From the NCBI GenBank assembly GCA_964428935.1, contig CAYSAG010000196.1, forward strand, positions 1 through 9,868: DNA of 9,868 nt, given 5' to 3'. The DNA comes from JAADHY01 sp964428935. Lineage in GTDB: Bacteria; Planctomycetota; Planctomycetia; Planctomycetales; Planctomycetaceae. The position numbers and the translations under genes are program-made. This document shows positions 6,118 through 9,868 of this stretch, one piece after another. Every line of letters starts with the position of its first letter. The stretch's first letter is position 1. Under the pieces are notes generated by a model. That model made no database searches and had not been told where the DNA came from. It saw only the letters and a program-made list of their open reading frames with translations.

Positions 6118-7401
6118 ATGAGAAGACGCGTTGTCGTGACGGGCATTGGGTGTGTGACGCCCGTCGGAAATTCGGTCGACGAAATGTGGACCGCTTTGCG
6201 AGAAATGCGAAGCGGCATCGACTACATCACTCACTTCGACGCCTCCAACTTCCCGACGAAGTTCGCCGGCGAGGTCAAGAACTTCGACCTGAGCCGCTAC
6301 GTGGACGACCCGGGCCGCTACGACTGCTGCGCTCGACACGTTCGCTACGCCATTGCTGCCGCCGCTCAAGCTGTTCAAGATTCGGGCATTCAGGACGCCT
6401 CGGTCGACCCCACTCGAATCGGCGTCTACCTGGGCGCCGGCGAAGGTCAGCAGGACTTCCTGCTGTTCATGAACATCATGGCCGAATGCATGGGCGAGGA
6501 CGGGGTCGACATGGCTCGGTTTGCCGAGCTGAGCGTGGAGCGGATGAGTGGGCCGCGTGAGTTGGAACAGGAGCCGAATGCGGCGGCCGCTCACCTGGCC
6601 GGTCTGTTCAACGCCCAGGGGCCGAACGTCAACATTCTGACCGCGTGTGCGGCGTCCGCTCAGGCTCTGGGCGAGGCGACGGAACTGATTCGCCGTGGCG
6701 ACGCCGACGTCATGATTTCCGGCGGAGCTCACAGCATGATTCACCCGTTCGGCGTGACGGGGTTCAACCTGCTGACGGCTCTGTCGACTCGAAACGACGA
6801 CCCGCAGCGAGCGTCTCGGCCGTTCGACCGGGACCGCGACGGCTTTGTGTTGTCCGAAGGGGCGGCCGTGCTGATTCTGGAAGAGCTGGAGCACGCGAAG
6901 GCCCGAGGAGCTCACATTTACGGTGAAATCACCGGTTACGGCTCCACCAGCGACGCCTACCGCATTACCGACATTCACCCGGAAGGCCGAGGTGCGGCCG
7001 CGTGCATGAGACGGGCGCTGCAAGACGCCGGCCTGAACACCGACCAAATCGACTACATTAACGCTCACGGAACCAGCACGGCCGTCAACGACAAAGTCGA
7101 AACCATGGCCATCAAGCAGGCTCTGGGTGCGGACGCGTACAAGACGCCGGTGTCGAGCACCAAGAGCATGATGGGACACTTGATTGCCGCAGCCGGCGCG
7201 ACGGAAGCCATTGTCTGTCTGTTGGCCATTCGGGACGGACTGCTGCCGCCGACGACCAACTACGAAACCCCCGACCCGGACTGCGACTTGGACTACGTCC
7301 CGAACCAGCCGCGCGAGGCTCGGGTCCGGAACGCCCTTTCCAACAGTTTGGGCTTCGGTGGACAAAACGTGTCGTTGGTTCTTTCCGAGTTCCGAGCCTG
7401 A
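6118..7401 (+). CDS. fabF: Beta-ketoacyl-ACP synthase II-like ketosynthase (PVC-type)
   Basis: 427-residue thiolase-fold condensing enzyme that joins an acyl thioester with malonyl-ACP during fatty-acid chain extension. It starts VVVTGIGCVTPVGN, as FabF proteins do, and carries the Cys-His-His triad: C177 (TACAAS), H317 (NAHGTS) and H354 (STKSMMGH, with K349). The C-terminal NSLGFGGQNVSLVL is also diagnostic. Residues about 106-155 hold GAGEGQQDF and an inserted helical segment before EPNAAAAHLAG, longer than in E. coli FabF (about 412 residues) and typical of a planctomycete clade. The ATG has GGAG only 2 nt upstream, a poor spacing. No acyl carrier protein, ketoreductase or dehydratase gene is nearby, so a role in bulk synthesis versus a special lipid pathway cannot be decided. 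Host-like codons (about twice as many ATT as ATC). Confidence 0.95.
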   Translation: MRRRVVVTGIGCVTPVGNSVDEMWTALREMRSGIDYITHFDASNFPTKFAGEVKNFDLSRYVDDPGRYDCCARHVRYAIAAAAQAVQDSGIQDASVDPTRIGVYLGAGEGQQDFLLFMNIMAECMGEDGVDMARFAELSVERMSGPRELEQEPNAAAAHLAGLFNAQGPNVNILTACAASAQALGEATELIRRGDADVMISGGAHSMIHPFGVTGFNLLTALSTRNDDPQRASRPFDRDRDGFVLSEGAAVLILEELEHAKARGAHIYGEITGYGSTSDAYRITDIHPEGRGAAACMRRALQDAGLNTDQIDYINAHGTSTAVNDKVETMAIKQALGADAYKTPVSSTKSMMGHLIAAAGATEAIVCLLAIRDGLLPPTTNYETPDPDCDLDYVPNQPREARVRNALSNSLGFGGQNVSLVLSEFRA

Positions 7402-7403
7402 CG

Positions 7404-7429
7404 GCCGGCGTCGCAACTGGGACGCCGGC
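7404..7429 (+). terminator. Stem-loop after fabF
   Basis: Perfect 9-bp inverted repeat GCCGGCGTC (7404-7412) with GACGCCGGC (7421-7429), 8-nt loop, starting 2 nt after the stop codon. No T-run. It separates fabF from the hydrolase. Confidence 0.6.
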
Positions 7430-7741
7430 ACTCGGACCGAACTGGCCTCTGTCGCACGACCACACGTCGTTGTCTGCGGTCGGACGAAGGAGTGCCCAAG
7501 CCCGGGCCGCGCGGCGGGTCGGTCAAGCTGGGCAAAGTTCTGTCGCAACCGCCGAGCGTGCAAGACCGACGTCGGAAATTCGCCGTTGAAAAAAGTCCGG
7601 GTGAGCGGGCTGAGCACGCTGCGCGGCGAGGGGCGGAATGCGGTGGTCGTGTGAGACGACCAATCCAGCCAGTGAAGGCCAGTCAGTGTGAACCCGGGAA
7701 AGTTCAGCCAGCGTGAACCAGCGTGACGGCGGGGTGGGGTT
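7430..7741. other. Intergenic region before the hydrolase
   Basis: No gene recognised. It should contain the hydrolase promoter. A TTGAAA at about 7585 could serve as a -35 box, but no acceptable -10 follows at the right distance. A cluster of short repeats near the hydrolase is listed separately. Confidence 0.5.
7667..7724 (+). repeat. Cluster of CCAGYGTGA-like repeats
   Basis: CCAGTGAA (7667-7674), CAGTGTGAA (7682-7690), CCAGCGTGA (7706-7714) and CCAGCGTGA (7716-7724). The last two are exact tandem copies with a 10-nt period. They end 17 nt before the hydrolase start, so they lie in its leader or promoter. Confidence 0.45.
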
Positions 7742-8716
7742 GTGATTGGGTGGGTCGCAGCCATTTTGGGGCTGTTTGTGTTGGCGGAGGTGGCCGCCAA
7801 TTGGTGGGCCGTCCGAATTGTTCTGTCCATGATTGACGCGGCCCCGCCTTTTCAGCCCGCGGCTTGTCCGGCGACCGAAGAGGGACGGCCGGTCTGCTTC
7901 GAAACCAGCGACGGCCTGACGCTGCGCGGACGCCTCTACCAGCACGACGACTTCCCGCCGCGAGGGCTGATTGTTTTCTGTCACGAGCTCGGTGCGGCTC
8001 ACTGGTCGGCCCTCTGGTACGCTCGAGGCCTCTGGGACGCGGGCTTCGACGTTCTGGCCTTCGACTTCCGCAACCACGGACAGAGCGACAGCCTGCCGGG
8101 CTACCGGCCGCTGCACTGGTTGACCTGGTACGAGGTGCAAGACGTGCGGGCGGCCATTCGCTTCGCGGAACGGGACGAGCGGTTGCGGACCCTGCCGTTG
8201 GGGCTGTTCGGAATCAGTCGAGGTGGTGGGGCCGCGCTGGTGGCCGCGGCCGTCGAGCCGCGCGTGCTGGCCGTCGCCTGCGAAGGTGCCTTTGCCATGG
8301 AAGACGTCGTCTGGCACCACAGCCAGCGTTGGTTCACGCTCTACGCCGACCCGCGAATTCTTTCGTGGATTCCGAACTGGCACGTGAAGCTGACCATGCG
8401 GCTGGCTTGCTGGGTCAGTCAGTTCCGACGCCGCTGTCGGTACCCCAGCATGAGACGGCTTCTGTGGCGTCTGCGAAACCGGCCCGTGCTGCTGATTTCG
8501 GGGGCCGACGACAGTTACGTGCTGCCGGAAATTGCTCGCGAATTGCTCGCCAAAACCGGACACGGCGACGAGGCTCTGTGGGTCGTCCCGGGAGCCAAGC
8601 ACAACCGGGCTCGCGAGGTGGCCGGCGAAGAGTACGACCGCCGCCTGTGCCAGTTCTTCGACACTGCGTTCAAGGCCGTGCCGGACCAGTCGGTGACCGA
8701 GACGGCCGGCGTGTGA
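7742..8716 (+). CDS. Membrane-anchored alpha/beta hydrolase
   Basis: 324-residue serine hydrolase of the alpha/beta fold; the ester, thioester or peptide substrate is unknown. Residues about 3-30 form a hydrophobic N-terminal segment that would anchor it in the inner membrane. A short region follows, then the core: strand VFCHELG (78-84, oxyanion-hole region), DFRNHGQSD (108-116), the nucleophile elbow GISRGGG with S159, ISGADDSYV with D256 or D257 as the acid, and GAKHNRA with H287 as the base. All triad residues are present. The start is GTG at 7742, since it includes the whole hydrophobic segment; an in-frame GTG at 7721 and an ATG at codon 30 are alternatives, and the G-rich run 7727-7737 is the only ribosome-binding candidate. 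It follows fabF on the same strand, but a hairpin lies between them. Ile codons about ten ATT to one ATC. Confidence 0.9.
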   Translation: MIGWVAAILGLFVLAEVAANWWAVRIVLSMIDAAPPFQPAACPATEEGRPVCFETSDGLTLRGRLYQHDDFPPRGLIVFCHELGAAHWSALWYARGLWDAGFDVLAFDFRNHGQSDSLPGYRPLHWLTWYEVQDVRAAIRFAERDERLRTLPLGLFGISRGGGAALVAAAVEPRVLAVACEGAFAMEDVVWHHSQRWFTLYADPRILSWIPNWHVKLTMRLACWVSQFRRRCRYPSMRRLLWRLRNRPVLLISGADDSYVLPEIARELLAKTGHGDEALWVVPGAKHNRAREVAGEEYDRRLCQFFDTAFKAVPDQSVTETAGV

Positions 8717-8721
8717 CGGCC

Positions 8722-8763
8722 GACCCGCGACGAGCTCGAGCTCTTGACTGCCGGCCGCGGGTC
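8722..8763 (+). terminator. Stem-loop after the hydrolase
   Basis: GACCCGCG (8722-8729) pairs perfectly with CGCGGGTC (8756-8763), beginning 5 nt after the stop codon. Its loop contains the 12-bp palindrome GAGCTCGAGCTC (8732-8743). No T-run. Likely the 3' end of the hydrolase transcript. Confidence 0.5.
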
Positions 8764-9009
8764 CGACTCGCGAGCCGTCGCCGGAACAAGACCCGTTCTC
8801 GCCCACCGGCCGCCTTCCGCACGGCCGAACGCTGCGCCAGCCCGCCGACGAAACGCGGACGGACGGATCGCACTTCCGGTCCACAAGTCGCTTCGGCCCG
8901 ACGCCGAGTCTTCAGCGCCCTTCCGGGCGAGCCCCGACGGCAAATGGAGCGAAGCAGGCGCACGTCGACGGACCGCGATCATCCATGGCGGGTGGGGCGA
9001 GCCGAGCAT
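8764..9009. other. Non-coding junction between host-like and foreign-looking DNA
   Basis: No gene recognised; frames crossing it are Arg/Ala/Ser-rich and unlike known proteins. The first GATC of the window is at 8866 and the second at 8977, so the change in composition begins in or just before this stretch. The 3' part of the Hint remnant may extend into it in unrecognisable form. Confidence 0.45.
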
Positions 9010-9868
9010 CGCGTTCAGCTGCACGAACCGGTGAGAGGCAGAGTCTCCAGACAGGTCGACCTCGTCCCGCTCTGGGTTCCCGAACGGGGGCTCGACGTCA
9101 CTCCGATCTGGTCGCTCTGCCCGTCGGCGGCGACACCGTCACCGTGACAACCTCGGCGGCCTGGTGCTCGAGCGTGCCGGTGACGACGCAGCCGGGGCCC
9201 GGTTCGATGGGCGGGCAGGGGCCGAGGGTGAGCAGCGTCGCCGGCCCGGAAGCGCCAAGCTCGGGGAGCTTCAGTTCGATCGTGGTGTCGACGGAGACGG
9301 CTTCGTGGGTCGTGCGGTCGGCCAAGTCGGCGTCCACGGCCACGCCGGCCGCTTTCAGCCACTTCAGCGGACGGAGCAGCTCGATCCGCAGCTCGCTGCC
9401 GTCAAGTTTGGTCATGCGCAATGTGAGACGCCGCCATGTGGCCGGGTCCGGTTCGGAGGCTTGGGCCAGCGCTTCACGCTCGGCGTCCGTCAGCTCCGGA
9501 TTGTGAGCCAGCACGCGCTGACCGACGCGGATTTCACAGATTGGTCGGGTGAGTAGGTCGCGCTCCGAGTCCTGTGCCCGAATGCAGCGGCAGACCTTGG
9601 GTCACCCGTGGTGGCTCGGTCGGGAGACCGGCCACAACGCGACGAGGCGGGGCCCCGCTTTGCGGGAGCGTCACGTTCCCGGCGGCGGCCGCGGTCGGCT
9701 CGGCGGAACCCGACACCGACGCCACGGCCGCGTCCGGCCCCGTCCGGCCGAGCAGCTCGTCAGGCACCGACTCCGGCGCCGCCTTCCAGAAACACCAGCC
9801 CGCCAGCAACACGGGCAACAGCCACAGGCAGCGTCGCAGCCAGCCGAGGCCGAGCGGCTGCCTAGTGG
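9010..9868 (-). pseudogene. Frameshifted remnant of a Hint-domain (pretoxin/intein-like) protein
   Basis: Protein-like sequence runs leftward from the right edge but changes frame at least three times. Part 1 (about 9868-9580): a membrane helix, CLWLLPVLLAGWCFWKA, then a Pro/Ala/Ser linker ending near LHSGT. Part 2 (about 9580-9121): LLTRPICEIRVGQRVLAHNP, ELRIELLRPLKWL, LPELGASGPATLLTLGPC, GCVVTGTLEH, stop at 9098. Part 3: ADGQSDQIGVTS. Part 4: PPFGNPERDEV..L..SASHRFVQL. Together they read like the order of Hint domains in planctomycete proteins, where GVTS-HPFW and RDEF are usual; this comparison is from memory. The intact start lies beyond the edge, and the usual end (VYNLEV, LVHN) is missing. 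All five Ile codons seen in parts 2-3 are ATC and GATC sites occur, unlike the neighbours. Sequencing errors could mimic some shifts. Confidence 0.65.

Noticed and set aside
6118..8716. fabF and hydrolase as one operon for thioester chemistry
   Set aside because: 340 bp and a perfect 9-bp hairpin separate them, so shared transcription is not supported.
1..9868. CRISPR array, tRNA or insertion sequence
   Set aside because: No regularly spaced repeats, no TTCGA-type tRNA arm in cloverleaf context, and no transposase-like protein or paired terminal repeats seen.

Overview
The window is high-GC DNA that looks like a planctomycete (Planctomycetota) chromosome. The grounds are a Ser/Thr kinase with an N-terminal FHA-like domain and a DMG activation motif, a secreted arylsulfatase, a ketosynthase with the GEGQQDF-type insertion typical of PVC bacteria, a tiny Lys/Arg-rich protein, and a decayed Hint-type protein of the sort common in planctomycetes. 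The phylum is an inference from gene families and style; no rRNA or other marker gene is present.

Layout, left to right: a 3'-truncated FHA/Ser-Thr protein kinase (minus, runs off the left edge); a 0.5 kb spacer; a class I SAM methyltransferase (minus); a divergent 343-bp intergenic region; an exported family S1 sulfatase (plus); a 0.5 kb spacer between convergent genes; a 29-residue basic protein (minus) with a strong Shine-Dalgarno and a good sigma70-type promoter; a 0.8 kb divergent non-coding region holding a second good promoter, stable hairpins and two T-tracts (candidate small RNA or long regulated leader); a FabF-like beta-ketoacyl-ACP synthase (plus); a 340-bp spacer with short repeats; a membrane-anchored alpha/beta hydrolase (plus); and a frameshifted remnant of a Hint-domain protein (minus) that runs off the right edge.

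The genes do not form one obvious pathway. Kinase and methyltransferase share a strand but are 0.5 kb apart; fabF and the hydrolase share a strand but a perfect 9-bp hairpin separates them. Every gene whose 3' end is visible has a stem-loop at or within about 25 nt of its stop codon, mostly without a T-run, so most genes here look like single transcription units.

The strongest unexplained signal is compositional. The tetranucleotide GATC does not occur in the first 8.8 kb by my reading, then occurs five times between 8866 and 9386. Isoleucine codon choice flips at the same place, from mostly ATT in the intact genes to all ATC in the Hint remnant. The right end therefore appears to have a different origin from the rest of the window. 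I found no convincing new multi-gene defence or metabolic system. The best candidates for undescribed biology are the 29-aa protein, the fabF-upstream RNA region and the GATC avoidance.
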